64,000 nucleotides of DNA from VRUE01 sp963704505 (GTDB taxonomy: Bacteria; Actinomycetota; Thermoleophilia; Solirubrobacterales; 70-9). Positions 16,288 to 24,126 of the stretch are shown in pieces; the stretch's first letter is position 1, and each line of letters starts with the position of its first letter. Under the pieces are notes generated by a model. It did no database searches. It had not been told where the DNA came from and was given only the letters and a program-made list of their open reading frames with translations. The position numbers and the translations under genes were made by a program. The stretch spans positions 2,728,001-2,792,000 of the forward strand of contig OY969912.1 in assembly GCA_963704505.1 (NCBI GenBank), written 5' to 3'.

Positions 16288-17051
16288 TGGCGGAGGCGAT
16301 GATCAGACTCGAGGGCATCCACAAACGCTTCGGCGACCTCGAAGTGCTGAAAGGGATCGACCTCGAGGTCGGCAAAGGCGAAGTGATCTGCATCCTCGGC
16401 CCGAGCGGCTCGGGCAAGAGCACCCTGCTGCGCTGTGTCAACCTCCTCGAGCCCCCCGAGCAGGGTGAGATCTTCCTAGAGGGCCACGACATCTGCAAGG
16501 GGCCCGGGTCCGGCACCGGCGAGCAGAGCTGGGACCTCGACTTCGTCCGTCAGCGGGTGGGAATGGTCTTCCAACAGTTCAACCTCTTCCCCCACAAGAG
16601 CGTGCTCGACAACGTGACCCTGGCGCCGCGCACGGTACTCGGCAAGAGCAAGGCGGAGAGTGAGGAGAAGGCGCGGGCGCTGCTTGAACGGGTCGGCCTC
16701 GCCGACAAAATCGACCAATACCCCGAACGGCTCTCAGGGGGTCAGCAGCAGCGGGTCGCGATCGCCCGGGCGCTGGCCATGGAACCGCACGTGATGCTGT
16801 TCGACGAGGTGACCAGCGCCCTCGACCCCGAGCTGGTCAAAGAGGTGCTCGACACGATGCGCGAGCTCGCCTCCGAAGGAATGACGATGCTCGTGGTCAC
16901 CCACGAGATCGGCTTCGCCAAAGAGGTCGGCGACCAGGTCATATTCATGGACGAGGGCGTCGTCGTCGAGAAGGGCAAGCCCGCTGACGTGCTCGACAAC
17001 CCCGGCAACCCGAGGACTCAGAAATTCCTCGGCCTGGTTCTCGGCGCCTGA
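16287..17051 (+). CDS. Amino-acid ABC transporter ATP-binding protein
   Basis: A 254-residue ABC ATPase of the polar amino-acid class: Walker A GPSGSGKST, Q-loop FQQFNLF, signature LSGGQQQR, Walker B VMLFDEVTSALD and the switch histidine in VVTHE. It energises uptake by the adjacent permease. ATG 16287 overlaps the permease TGA, a typical coupled start. It ends 4 nt from the convergent cysO gene with no room for a separate terminator. Confidence 0.92.
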   Translation: MAEAMIRLEGIHKRFGDLEVLKGIDLEVGKGEVICILGPSGSGKSTLLRCVNLLEPPEQGEIFLEGHDICKGPGSGTGEQSWDLDFVRQRVGMVFQQFNLFPHKSVLDNVTLAPRTVLGKSKAESEEKARALLERVGLADKIDQYPERLSGGQQQRVAIARALAMEPHVMLFDEVTSALDPELVKEVLDTMRELASEGMTMLVVTHEIGFAKEVGDQVIFMDEGVVVEKGKPADVLDNPGNPRTQKFLGLVLGA

Positions 17052-17055
17052 GGAG

Positions 17056-17331
17056 CTAGCGCCCGCCGGCCATCGCCGGCAGGATGACCACGGTGTCGCT
17101 CTCCGACACCCCGGTGGCGAGCCCGTCGAGCACCCGCACGTCCTCGTCGTTGAGGTAGACGTTGACGTAGCGGTTGAGGTCGCCGTCCTCGCCGAAGAGC
17201 TGCGACTCGGTGGCGGGATGCGCCGAGGTGAGTGAGCGCAGCACCTCGCCGACGTTGGATCCGTCGGCCTGTAGCTCGGGCTGGCCGCCTGTGTGCTGGC
17301 GCAGCACCGGTGGGATTCGAATCGTCGCCAT
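17056..17331 (-). CDS. cysO: CysO-type ubiquitin-like sulfur carrier protein
   Basis: A 91-residue beta-grasp (ThiS/MoaD) protein. IRIPPVLRQHTGGQPEL, NRYVNVYLNDEDVR and LATGVSESDTVVILPAMAGG parallel my recollection of mycobacterial CysO along the whole length. The carrier is adenylated and thiocarboxylated at its C-terminal glycine, then donates sulfur to CysM. Unusually, one Arg follows the Gly-Gly, so the tail may need trimming before activation. ATG 17331 is 28 nt downstream of the ThiF-like gene, which probably activates it, so the two are likely one transcript. Confidence 0.85.
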   Translation of the reverse strand: MATIRIPPVLRQHTGGQPELQADGSNVGEVLRSLTSAHPATESQLFGEDGDLNRYVNVYLNDEDVRVLDGLATGVSESDTVVILPAMAGGR

Positions 17332-17359
17332 CAGGCGGTGATCCTAATCGAGCCGGCGC

Positions 17360-18538
17360 TCAGCGGTCGCCGCCGGCGCCCGCGCAGAAGAGGTCGTAGT
17401 CGGGGAACTTGCCCATCTCCGACTCGGGGACCTCGGGCGCGTTCTCTCCACAGATCGGGCACTCGGGGTCGCGCCTGACCTTGAGCTCCGTGAATCGCGT
17501 TCCGAGCGCCTCGTATAGGAGCAGGCGGCCGATCAGCGGCTCGCCGGCACCGAGCACCAGCTTGATCACCTCGTTGGCCTGGAGCGTGCCCATCGTCCCG
17601 GCCATCACGCCGAGGACGCCGTTCGCCGAGCAGCTCGGCGCCAGCTCCGCCGGGGGAGGCGTCGGGTAGAGGCAGCGGTAGCAGGGCCCCTCGAATGGGA
17701 CGAAGGTCGAGATCTGCCCGTCGAAGCCGAGGATCGAAGCCGAGACGACCGGCTTCCGGAGCCGCACCGAGGCGTCGTTGAGGAGGTAGCGCGTCGGGAA
17801 GTTGTCGGCGCCGTCGACGATGATGTCGTAGTCCTCGATGACGGAGAGAATGTTGCCTGCGTCGAGCCGGCCGTTGTGCTCGACCACGGTCACGTCGGGG
17901 TTCAGGCCTTCGATGAAGATCCGCGCCGATTCGGTCTTCGGCATGCCGATCCGCTCGGTGTTGTGGATCACCTGGCGCTGCAGGTTGGAGGCGTCGACGA
18001 CGTCGTCGTCGACGAGGCCCAGGGTGCCGATTCCGGCGGCCGCCAGGTACAACGCGGTCGGGGCCCCGAGCCCGCCGGCGCCGAGCAGGAGGACCTTGGC
18101 GTTGAGCAGCTTGATCTGGCCGTCGACACCGACCTCGGGCAGGAGCGTGTGGCGGGAGTAACGGTCGCGCTGCTCGGGCGTCATGCCCGTCGCCGCGACC
18201 ACTGGAAGTCCCTGCTCCTGCCAGGCCAGGATCCCGCCTGCCATCGAGGCGACGTTCTCGTAGCCGAGGGTCTGGAGCTGCTGCGCGGCGAGGTAGGAAC
18301 GGTTGCCGCTGCGGCAATAGAGGATCGTGCGCGCGGACTTGTCCGGCGCGGAACCGGCGATCTCGTCGGCGAGCAGCCCCGGGGGCACGAGCTTGCCGTT
18401 CTCGAGGTGGGCCTCCTGGTACTCGTGGGGCTCGCGGGTGTCGATCAGGACGACGTCCCCGCCCTCGATCTCCTCGTTCGCCTCGAAGGGCTCGATCTCC
18501 TCAACTTGCGTCTTGACCTGCGTCTCAGCACCCGCCAT
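17360..18538 (-). CDS. Rhodanese-ThiF/MoeB fusion, MoeZ-like carrier-activating enzyme with reversed domain order
   Basis: A 392-residue protein. Residues about 1-115 form a rhodanese domain (LIDTREPHEY; active-site loop YCRSGNRS with C75). Residues about 120-392 form a ThiF/MoeB E1-like adenylyltransferase (RYSRHTLLPEVG, GAGGLGAP at 153-160, zinc pairs CYRC and CPIC, and SCSANGVLG at the usual catalytic Cys region). In MoeZ/MOCS3 the rhodanese is C-terminal; here it is N-terminal. It should adenylate CysO and possibly MoaD and then pass sulfur to it. ATG 18538 has AGGAG upstream, and the promoter matches that of cysM. Confidence 0.85.
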   Translation of the reverse strand: MAGAETQVKTQVEEIEPFEANEEIEGGDVVLIDTREPHEYQEAHLENGKLVPPGLLADEIAGSAPDKSARTILYCRSGNRSYLAAQQLQTLGYENVASMAGGILAWQEQGLPVVAATGMTPEQRDRYSRHTLLPEVGVDGQIKLLNAKVLLLGAGGLGAPTALYLAAAGIGTLGLVDDDVVDASNLQRQVIHNTERIGMPKTESARIFIEGLNPDVTVVEHNGRLDAGNILSVIEDYDIIVDGADNFPTRYLLNDASVRLRKPVVSASILGFDGQISTFVPFEGPCYRCLYPTPPPAELAPSCSANGVLGVMAGTMGTLQANEVIKLVLGAGEPLIGRLLLYEALGTRFTELKVRRDPECPICGENAPEVPESEMGKFPDYDLFCAGAGGDR

Positions 18539-18568
18539 GGCCTAAATCTCCTAAATCCGGATCGGCTT

Positions 18569-18587
18569 TTACTTCAAAAAGTATAGC
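18569..18587 (-). promoter_or_regulatory. Promoter/operator of the rhodanese-ThiF gene, identical to that of cysM
   Basis: GCTATACTTTTTGAAGTAA on the minus strand, with TATACT at 18585-18580, a TTGTAC 17 nt further upstream as -35, and the TACTT/AAGTA inverted repeat covering the -10. Exact identity with 14512-14530 over 19 nt in otherwise unrelated flanks points to one shared regulator. Confidence 0.65.
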
Positions 18588-18615
18588 GGGGCGATTCTGG
18601 TGGTACAAAGGGGCT

Positions 18616-18804
18616 GTGAACACGCAACTCGAGCGACGTGAGGACTTCCGGATACACGCCACCGCCTACGTTGCGGTGAACGCGCTCCTGGTCTCGATCT
18701 GGGCCCTCTTCGGCGGCGAATTCTGGCCGCTGGCGCCGATCCTCGTCTGGGGCCTGGTGCTTGCGCTCCATGCCCGGGCCGTCTTCGGCCCCACCCGCGC
18801 CTAG
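18616..18804 (+). CDS. Small 2TM-domain membrane protein
   Basis: A 62-residue protein with a short basic cytoplasmic N-terminus (VNTQLERREDFRIHATAYV) and two helices (about 18-33 and 38-54). It matches the pattern of the 2TM domain family found alone or attached to histidine kinases; function unknown. It starts at GTG 18616, divergent from the ThiF-like gene. Its TAG stop shares CTAG with the convergent htpX stop. Confidence 0.6.
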   Translation: MNTQLERREDFRIHATAYVAVNALLVSIWALFGGEFWPLAPILVWGLVLALHARAVFGPTRA

Positions 18805-19658
18805 AGCGAGGGCCGCATCTGACGCAGCCTTTTGACCCGCTCCTCGATCGGAGGATGGGTCGAAAAGAGGCCGGCGATGCCCTTCGACGAGAAGGGCTTG
18901 ACGATGTAGAGCGGCTCGGCGGCCTGGTTGACCTTCATCGGCATCGCCGTCGCCCCCTGCTCGAGGCGCAGCAGGGCGCTCGCCAGGGACTCGGGGTTGC
19001 CGCAGATTTCCGCGCCTCCGGCGTCGGCCGCGTACTCACGCTGGCGTGAGATCGCGAGCTGGATGATCGACGCCGCGATCGGCGCGAGCAAGAAGGTCGC
19101 CAGCTGCCCGACCAGGGCCAGCGGCGAATTGTCGTCGCTGCCGAACCAGAGCAGCATGTAGGCGATGTAGGTGATTGCGGCGCCGATCGCCGAGGCGACC
19201 GACTGGATCAGGATGTCGTGGTTGCGGATGTGGGTGAGCTCGTGCGCGAGGACGCCGCGGAGCTCGTCCTCGGAGAGCAGTTTGGTGATCCCCCGGGTGA
19301 CGGCGACGGCGGAATGCTTCGGGTTGCGCCCGGTCGCGAACGCGTTGGGCTGGTCCTGCGGAATCATGTAGAGGCGCGGCATCGGCAGGTCGGCGCGCGT
19401 CGTCAGTTCACGGACGATCTGGTAGAGGCGAGGGTTTTCAGACTCCTCGATCGGCTTCGCGCGGCTCATGCCGAGGGCCAGTTTGTCGCTGAAGAAGTAG
19501 GAGCCGAGGTTGATCAGCAGGGCGATCCCGAGGAAGAGGGCCGCGGTGCTGGGACCGCCGACAAGGGCGCCGATGACGACGAGCAGCCCGGTGAGCGATG
19601 AGAGCAGGATCGTCGTGCGGAGAGTCGCGCCCCAGGTGGATTGCTTGGTGGTCGTCAT
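18801..19658 (-). CDS. htpX: HtpX-family membrane zinc metalloprotease
   Basis: A 285-residue M48 protease with two N-terminal membrane helices (ILLSSLTGLLVVIGALVG, AALFLGIALLINLGSYFF) and two more after the active site. The zinc site is HELTH in VLAHELTHIRNHD, with the third ligand in QREYAADAGGA. HtpX degrades misfolded membrane proteins with FtsH. ATG 19658 is 10 nt after AAGGAG; the frame stays open far upstream but that part has no homology. Single gene; the stop overlaps the 2TM gene. Confidence 0.92.
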   Translation of the reverse strand: MTTTKQSTWGATLRTTILLSSLTGLLVVIGALVGGPSTAALFLGIALLINLGSYFFSDKLALGMSRAKPIEESENPRLYQIVRELTTRADLPMPRLYMIPQDQPNAFATGRNPKHSAVAVTRGITKLLSEDELRGVLAHELTHIRNHDILIQSVASAIGAAITYIAYMLLWFGSDDNSPLALVGQLATFLLAPIAASIIQLAISRQREYAADAGGAEICGNPESLASALLRLEQGATAMPMKVNQAAEPLYIVKPFSSKGIAGLFSTHPPIEERVKRLRQMRPSL

Positions 19659-19790
19659 GCGGGTCAGGCTCCTTTTCCGAATCGCGCCGGGGTCAACCGG
19701 CCGTGTGCTCGAAAGGAGTATTCCGGGCCGGCACGGTTTCGGCCATAGGGGAAAACCCCTATTCGGCACGCTCCCTCCCCCACTCGCCTC

Positions 19791-19796
19791 TAGGCT
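19791..19796 (+). promoter_or_regulatory. -10 element TAGGCT of a probable leaderless promoter (histidine kinase)
   Basis: TAGGCT ends exactly 6 nt before ATG 19803; no ribosome site. Confidence 0.55.
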
Positions 19797-19802
19797 CGAA
19801 CG

Positions 19803-20654
19803 ATGACCACGGTCGTCATCGTCCTGCTCGCGATCGCGACGCTCGCCCTGGCCGCGGACGCGATCCGCAGGCGCCGCCGGTTCGCGCCGCTGGAGACGCT
19901 GATCGAGGAGATGGAGAAAGTCGACCTGAGCCGACCCGGGTCGAGCCTGCCGAGCTCGATCGACGGCGTCGGCGAGACCGAAGAGGTCGAGCGGATCGAG
20001 CTCGCATTCCTGCGCATGATGCGCCGCCTCGAGGCCGAACGAAAACGGGCCGGCTCGGCCGCCCTGCGTGCCCAGGAGGAGGAGCGGGCGCGGGTCGCCC
20101 GTGACCTCCATGACGAGGTCAACCAGTCCCTTACGGGGCTTCTGCTCCGGCTCGAGGCGGTCCGTGAGGCGGCGCCGCCCGAGCTCGAGCCCGAGCTCGC
20201 GGAGACCAAAGCCCTTGCGAACCAGGCGATGCGTGAGCTGCTCTCGCTGGCGCGACAGCTGCGCCCGACCGCGCTCGACGACCTCGGACTCGCCGCCGCG
20301 ATCGCCGGCCAGGTCGACCTGCTCTCGCGCTCGGGGGTGAACGCCGACCTGGTCGAGGACGGCAACCTGTCCGACCTCGACAGCGACGTGCAGCTCGTCA
20401 TCTACCGCGTCGCCCAGGAGGCGCTCTCGAATGCCGCCCGCCACTCCGGCGCCGAGCGGGTCGGCGTGAGGCTCCGCCATGCCGGGGACGGGGTCGAGCT
20501 CGAGGTCGTCGACGACGGCCGCGGATTCGCCTTCGAGGCCGCCGAGCGCGGGCTCGGTATCGCCGGCATGCGCGAGCGGGCGCTGCTGATCGGGGCGGAG
20601 CTGACGATCGAGTCGCGCCCCGGCCAGGGAACGACTGTGAGGCTGCGGATATGA
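19803..20654 (+). CDS. NarL-type sensor histidine kinase
   Basis: A 283-residue kinase with one N-terminal membrane helix (about 3-19), a short HAMP-like linker, a HisKA_3 dimerisation helix with the phospho-acceptor H103 in RVARDLHDEVNQSL, and an HATPase domain (N210 in QEALSNAARHS, DDGRGF 237-242, GLGIAGM 250-256). It has no extracytoplasmic sensor domain, so it must sense through the membrane helix or a partner. It overlaps the response regulator by 4 nt (ATGA). The signal is unknown. Confidence 0.9.
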   Translation: MTTVVIVLLAIATLALAADAIRRRRRFAPLETLIEEMEKVDLSRPGSSLPSSIDGVGETEEVERIELAFLRMMRRLEAERKRAGSAALRAQEEERARVARDLHDEVNQSLTGLLLRLEAVREAAPPELEPELAETKALANQAMRELLSLARQLRPTALDDLGLAAAIAGQVDLLSRSGVNADLVEDGNLSDLDSDVQLVIYRVAQEALSNAARHSGAERVGVRLRHAGDGVELEVVDDGRGFAFEAAERGLGIAGMRERALLIGAELTIESRPGQGTTVRLRI

Positions 20655-21280
20655 GGGTCCTGATCGCCGACGATCACGGAATCGTGCGCTCCGGGCTCCG
20701 GCTGCTGCTCGAGCGCCAGCCCGACATCGAGGTGGTCGCCGAGGCGGCCGACGGAGCCGAGGCCCGGGAGCTGGCACTGAGCGAGCGGCCCGACCTGGCG
20801 ATCCTCGACGTGAAGATGCCGAAACTGACCGGGCTGCAGGCGACGCGGGAGATCAAGGAGCAGGCGCCCGAGATCTCGGTCCTGATCCTCTCCATGCACG
20901 ACGACGAGCGCTACCTGTTCGAGGCGCTGAAAGCCGGGGCGTCGGGCTACGTGCTCAAGGCCCAGGCCGACACCGACCTGCTGGCGGCGATCCGCGCGGT
21001 CGAGCGCGGCGAGCCTTTCCTCACTCCCGAGGCGCAGCGATCGCTGATCCGCGACGTGCTGGAGCGCGGCTCCGAGGGCAAGGAGGAGCTGACGCCGCGC
21101 GAGGAGGAGATCGTCAAGCTCGTCACCGAGGCGCACACGACCAGGGAGATAGCCGCGATCCTCCACCTCTCCGAGAAGACGGTCGAGAACCATCGCGCGA
21201 ACGCGATGCGCAAGCTCGGCATGCGCGACCGGGTCGAGTTGGTCCGATACGCGATTCGCCGCGGCCTGATCGAGCCCTAG
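20651..21280 (+). CDS. NarL/FixJ family response regulator
   Basis: A 209-residue regulator. The receiver domain has the acidic pair DD (7-8), phospho-acceptor D53 in LAILDVKMPK and the conserved lysine in YVLKAQ. The C-terminal LuxR helix-turn-helix is about 148-207 (LTPREEEIVKLV, TTREIAAILHLSEKTVENH). It is the partner of the kinase immediately upstream. The exporter gene 33 nt downstream is a plausible target, but no binding site can be named from this sequence. Confidence 0.93.
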   Translation: MRVLIADDHGIVRSGLRLLLERQPDIEVVAEAADGAEARELALSERPDLAILDVKMPKLTGLQATREIKEQAPEISVLILSMHDDERYLFEALKAGASGYVLKAQADTDLLAAIRAVERGEPFLTPEAQRSLIRDVLERGSEGKEELTPREEEIVKLVTEAHTTREIAAILHLSEKTVENHRANAMRKLGMRDRVELVRYAIRRGLIEP

Positions 21281-21312
21281 CCGAGCTGCTCGGTTTGCTT
21301 GACTGACGGGCC

Positions 21313-22764
21313 ATGAACTCGTCCGCGGAGTATCAGGAGAAACGCTGGTACGCCCTGATCCTGCTGGCGGCGGCGCAGTTCGTCGTCGTCCTCGATGCCT
21401 CGATCGTCAACGTCGCGCTGCCGACGATCGGCAAGGCGCTCGATTTCTCCCAGGAGAACCTCGCCTGGGTCGTCAATGCCTATGTGCTGACCTTCGGCGG
21501 CTTCCTCCTGCTCGGTGGTCGCATGGCCGACCTGCTCGGACGCCGCCGGGTCTTCATGGGCGGGCTGCTCCTCGTGGCGGCCGCCTCCCTCGCCGCCGGG
21601 TTCGCCTCGACCGAAGGGCAGCTGATCGCCGCGCGCGCGGCCCAGGGGCTCGGCGCCGCGATCATCTCCCCCGCCGCGCTCTCGATCGTCACGACGACGT
21701 TCAAGGACGGCGCGGAGCGCAACAAAGCCCTCGGTGTCTGGGGAGCGGTCGCCGGCGCCGGTGGCGCCGCCGGGGTGTTGCTCGGCGGCATTCTCACCGA
21801 CGGCCTCGGCTGGGAATGGGTCCTGTGGGTGAACGTCCCGGTCAGCCTGATCGCCTTCGCCCTGGCGCCGCGCCTGATCATGGAAAGCCGCGCCACCGAT
21901 GAGGCGCGGGCCTTCGACGTCGCCGGGGCGGTCTCGATAACCGCCGCTCTGTCCCTCCTCGTCTACGCGGTCGTCGATGCGGACACCGCGGGCTGGGGGT
22001 CGGCCAAAACCCTGTCGTTGATCGCGGTCTCCCTGGTCCTCTTCGCCGCGTTCGTCTTCATCGAGCAGCGCTCGCGCAAACCGCTGGTCCCCTTCTCGAT
22101 CTTCCGCATCCGAACCCTGACCGGAGCCAACGTCGTCGGGGTCCTGGTCGGCGCCTCGCTCTTTTCGATGTTCTTCTTCATCTCGCTCTACATGCAGCAG
22201 GTGCTCGGCTACAGCGCCATCCACGCCGGCCTCTCCTATTTCCCGCTGGCGCTGATGATCATGGTTTCCGCCGGGCTCGCCTCGGGACTGGTGACGAAAG
22301 TCGGCTACAAGCCGGTGCTGGTGGTCGGCCTGGTCTTCATCGTCGCCGGGCTCCTCTGGTTCAGCCAAGTCTCGGTAGGCGGCGGCTTCCTGACCGACAT
22401 CCTCGGCCCGTCGCTGTTGGCGGCGGTCGGGCTCGGGTTCTCATTCGTGACGACGACGATCGCCGCCGTCTCCGGTGTGGAGGAGAACGAGTCGGGCCTC
22501 GCGAGCGGCCTGATCAACACCTCCCAGCAGGTCGGCGGTGCCCTCGGCCTGGCGATCCTCTCGACCATCGCCACCTCCCACACGGAAGGCCTGGTCGAAT
22601 CGGGAGACGCTCTCAAGCCCGCCCTCACCGACGGTTTCCAGATCGCCTTCCTCGGCGGCGCCGCTTTCGCCGCGGTCGGGGTCGTCCTGACGCTCGTCCT
22701 GATCAAAAGCAGCGATAGCCGGGCGCACGTCGACCTCGGCAGCACGGCCGGCGAGTCCGCATAA
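21313..22764 (+). CDS. MFS drug exporter, DHA2 (14-TM) family
   Basis: A 483-residue transporter with motif A GGRMADLLGRRRVF, motif C-like GAVAGAGGAAGVLLGG and SQQVGGALGLAIL near the end, typical of EmrB/QacA proton antiporters. The N-terminus has VVLDASIVNVALPTI, the DHA2 helix 1 signature with its membrane Asp. It sits directly after a two-component pair and may be controlled by it. Its TAA stop lies inside the Rrf2-type operator of the next gene. Substrates unknown. Confidence 0.88.
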   Translation: MNSSAEYQEKRWYALILLAAAQFVVVLDASIVNVALPTIGKALDFSQENLAWVVNAYVLTFGGFLLLGGRMADLLGRRRVFMGGLLLVAAASLAAGFASTEGQLIAARAAQGLGAAIISPAALSIVTTTFKDGAERNKALGVWGAVAGAGGAAGVLLGGILTDGLGWEWVLWVNVPVSLIAFALAPRLIMESRATDEARAFDVAGAVSITAALSLLVYAVVDADTAGWGSAKTLSLIAVSLVLFAAFVFIEQRSRKPLVPFSIFRIRTLTGANVVGVLVGASLFSMFFFISLYMQQVLGYSAIHAGLSYFPLALMIMVSAGLASGLVTKVGYKPVLVVGLVFIVAGLLWFSQVSVGGGFLTDILGPSLLAAVGLGFSFVTTTIAAVSGVEENESGLASGLINTSQQVGGALGLAILSTIATSHTEGLVESGDALKPALTDGFQIAFLGGAAFAAVGVVLTLVLIKSSDSRAHVDLGSTAGESA

Positions 22765-22784
22765 CCGACTGCTTCAGTAGGATT
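22762..22784 (+). promoter_or_regulatory. IscR/Rrf2-like operator and -10 of rrf2
   Basis: TAACCGAC, a 7-nt spacer and GTAGGATT form an imperfect inverted repeat resembling the IscR type 1 motif. The right arm contains the -10 TAGGAT (22778-22783), which ends 8 nt before ATG 22792. A closely similar site at 27564-27586 precedes the rieske-sufBD genes. Confidence 0.6.
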
Positions 22785-22791
22785 TAGCTCG

Positions 22792-23268
22792 ATGCTGTTT
22801 TCGACAAAAGCCGAGTACGGGGTGCGGCTGATGGTCGAGTTGGGCCGAGTCGGCCCGGACTCGACCCCGATCTCGTTGAGCACGATCGCCGAGGCGGAGC
22901 GGCTGCCCCTCTCCTACCTCGAGCACCTTGTCGCAAAGCTGCGCAAGGCCGACCTCGTCTCCTCGACCCGCGGCGCCCACGGCGGCTATCGCCTGGCGAA
23001 GCCGGCGGAGGAGATCACGATGGACTCGGTGGTCGAGGCGCTGGAAGGGCAGATCGCCCCGATGGAGTGCTTCCACGAGACCCCCGAGGGCAAGGTCCTC
23101 TGTTCCCACGAGGACGACGGCGACCGACTGTGCGCCACGAAGCTGCTCTGGACCCGGGTTCAGAGCGGCGTGACCAAGGCGCTGGCCGGGACCACCCTGG
23201 CCGAGTTGGTTGAGTTCTCGGCCCACACCGAGGACAAGCCGCTGACTGTCGTCGGCACCGCCGCCTGA
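22792..23268 (+). CDS. Rrf2-family iron-sulfur regulator of the suf genes
   Basis: A 158-residue Rrf2 regulator. The winged helix is N-terminal (STKAEYGVRLMVELG; SYLEHLVAKLRKADLVSSTRGAHGGYRLA). Three cysteines, C93, C104 and C114 in ECFHETPEGKVLC...LC, match the cluster-binding pattern of IscR/NsrR/SufR-type members. It would sense Fe-S status and repress suf transcription. Its own promoter and that of the rieske-sufBD operon share an operator-like repeat. The start appears leaderless. sufC follows after 26 nt. Confidence 0.88.
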   Translation: MLFSTKAEYGVRLMVELGRVGPDSTPISLSTIAEAERLPLSYLEHLVAKLRKADLVSSTRGAHGGYRLAKPAEEITMDSVVEALEGQIAPMECFHETPEGKVLCSHEDDGDRLCATKLLWTRVQSGVTKALAGTTLAELVEFSAHTEDKPLTVVGTAA

Positions 23269-23294
23269 ACACCAAAACCTGAAACGGAGAGACA

Positions 23295-24074
23295 TTGGCT
23301 GAGCTGGAGATCCGCAACCTGCATGTGAGCGTCGAGGACAAGCACATCCTCAAAGGCCTCGACCTCGACGTCGAGAAGGGCAAAGTCCATGCGCTGATGG
23401 GCCCGAACGGCTCCGGCAAGTCGACCCTCGCCAACGCGATCATGGGCCACCCGGCGCTCGAGGTGACCGAGGGCACGATCACGTTCAAGGGCGAGGACAT
23501 CACCGAGGCCGACCCGTACGTGCGCTCCCGTGCCGGACTCTTCATGGCCTTCCAGTACCCGGTGGCGATCCCGGGGGTCTCGGTCAGCAAGTACCTGCGG
23601 ATGATCCTCAACGCGCACCGCGAGACCCGCGGCGAAGCGGAGATCAAGATCAAAGACTTCGCCAGGACCGCGCAGGAGGCGATGGAGCTGGCGAACATCC
23701 CCAAAGACTTCTCCAGCCGCTATCTGAACGACGGCTTCTCGGGCGGCGAGAAGAAGCGCATGGAGCTGCTCCAGCTGGCGCTGCTGAAACCCGAGATCGC
23801 TGTTCTCGACGAGACCGATTCGGGCCTCGACATCGACGCGCTGCGCACCGTCGCCGAGGGCGTCAACCAGTTCGCCGGCCCGGACATGGGCGTCCTCATC
23901 ATCACCCACTACCAGCGCATCCTGCACATGGTGAAGCCCGATTCCGTCCACGTCATGTTCGAGGGGCGGATCGTCAAGGAAGGCGGCCCCGAGCTCGTCG
24001 GCGTGCTCGAGGAGAAGGGCTACGGCTGGATTCGCGAGGAGGTAGCAGCGAGCCCGGCCGGAGGGAGCGTCTAG
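23295..24074 (+). CDS. sufC: Fe-S cluster assembly ATPase SufC
   Basis: A 259-residue SufC: Walker A GPNGSGKST (36-44), the SufC-specific MAFQYPVAIPGVSV, signature FSGGEKKRMEL and Walker B AVLDETDSGLDIDAL. It drives the SufBCD scaffold. The start is TTG 23295 with GGAGAG 4 nt upstream. Unlike many actinobacterial suf operons, sufC here precedes sufS, and sufB/sufD are 4 kb away. Confidence 0.93.
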   Translation: MAELEIRNLHVSVEDKHILKGLDLDVEKGKVHALMGPNGSGKSTLANAIMGHPALEVTEGTITFKGEDITEADPYVRSRAGLFMAFQYPVAIPGVSVSKYLRMILNAHRETRGEAEIKIKDFARTAQEAMELANIPKDFSSRYLNDGFSGGEKKRMELLQLALLKPEIAVLDETDSGLDIDALRTVAEGVNQFAGPDMGVLIITHYQRILHMVKPDSVHVMFEGRIVKEGGPELVGVLEEKGYGWIREEVAASPAGGSV

Positions 24075-24126
24075 ATCTAATGGTGTGCGACCGGAGGCCG
24101 GGCGAAGCATTTATGGGGGGCGCCCG

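Noticed and set aside
18604..18609. TACAAA 6 nt before GTG 18616 as another leaderless -10
   Set aside because: It lacks the final T of TANNNT, so I did not count it with the 18 supported cases.
18801..20777. A 658-residue reading that would fuse extra N-terminal sequence to HtpX
   Set aside because: The first 370 residues are antisense to the histidine kinase and have no homology; HtpX begins at ATG 19658 after AAGGAG.
21291..21312. TTGCTTGAC upstream of the exporter at 21313 as promoter
   Set aside because: No -10 at leaderless or sigma-70 spacing; the gene may simply be co-transcribed with the two-component pair.
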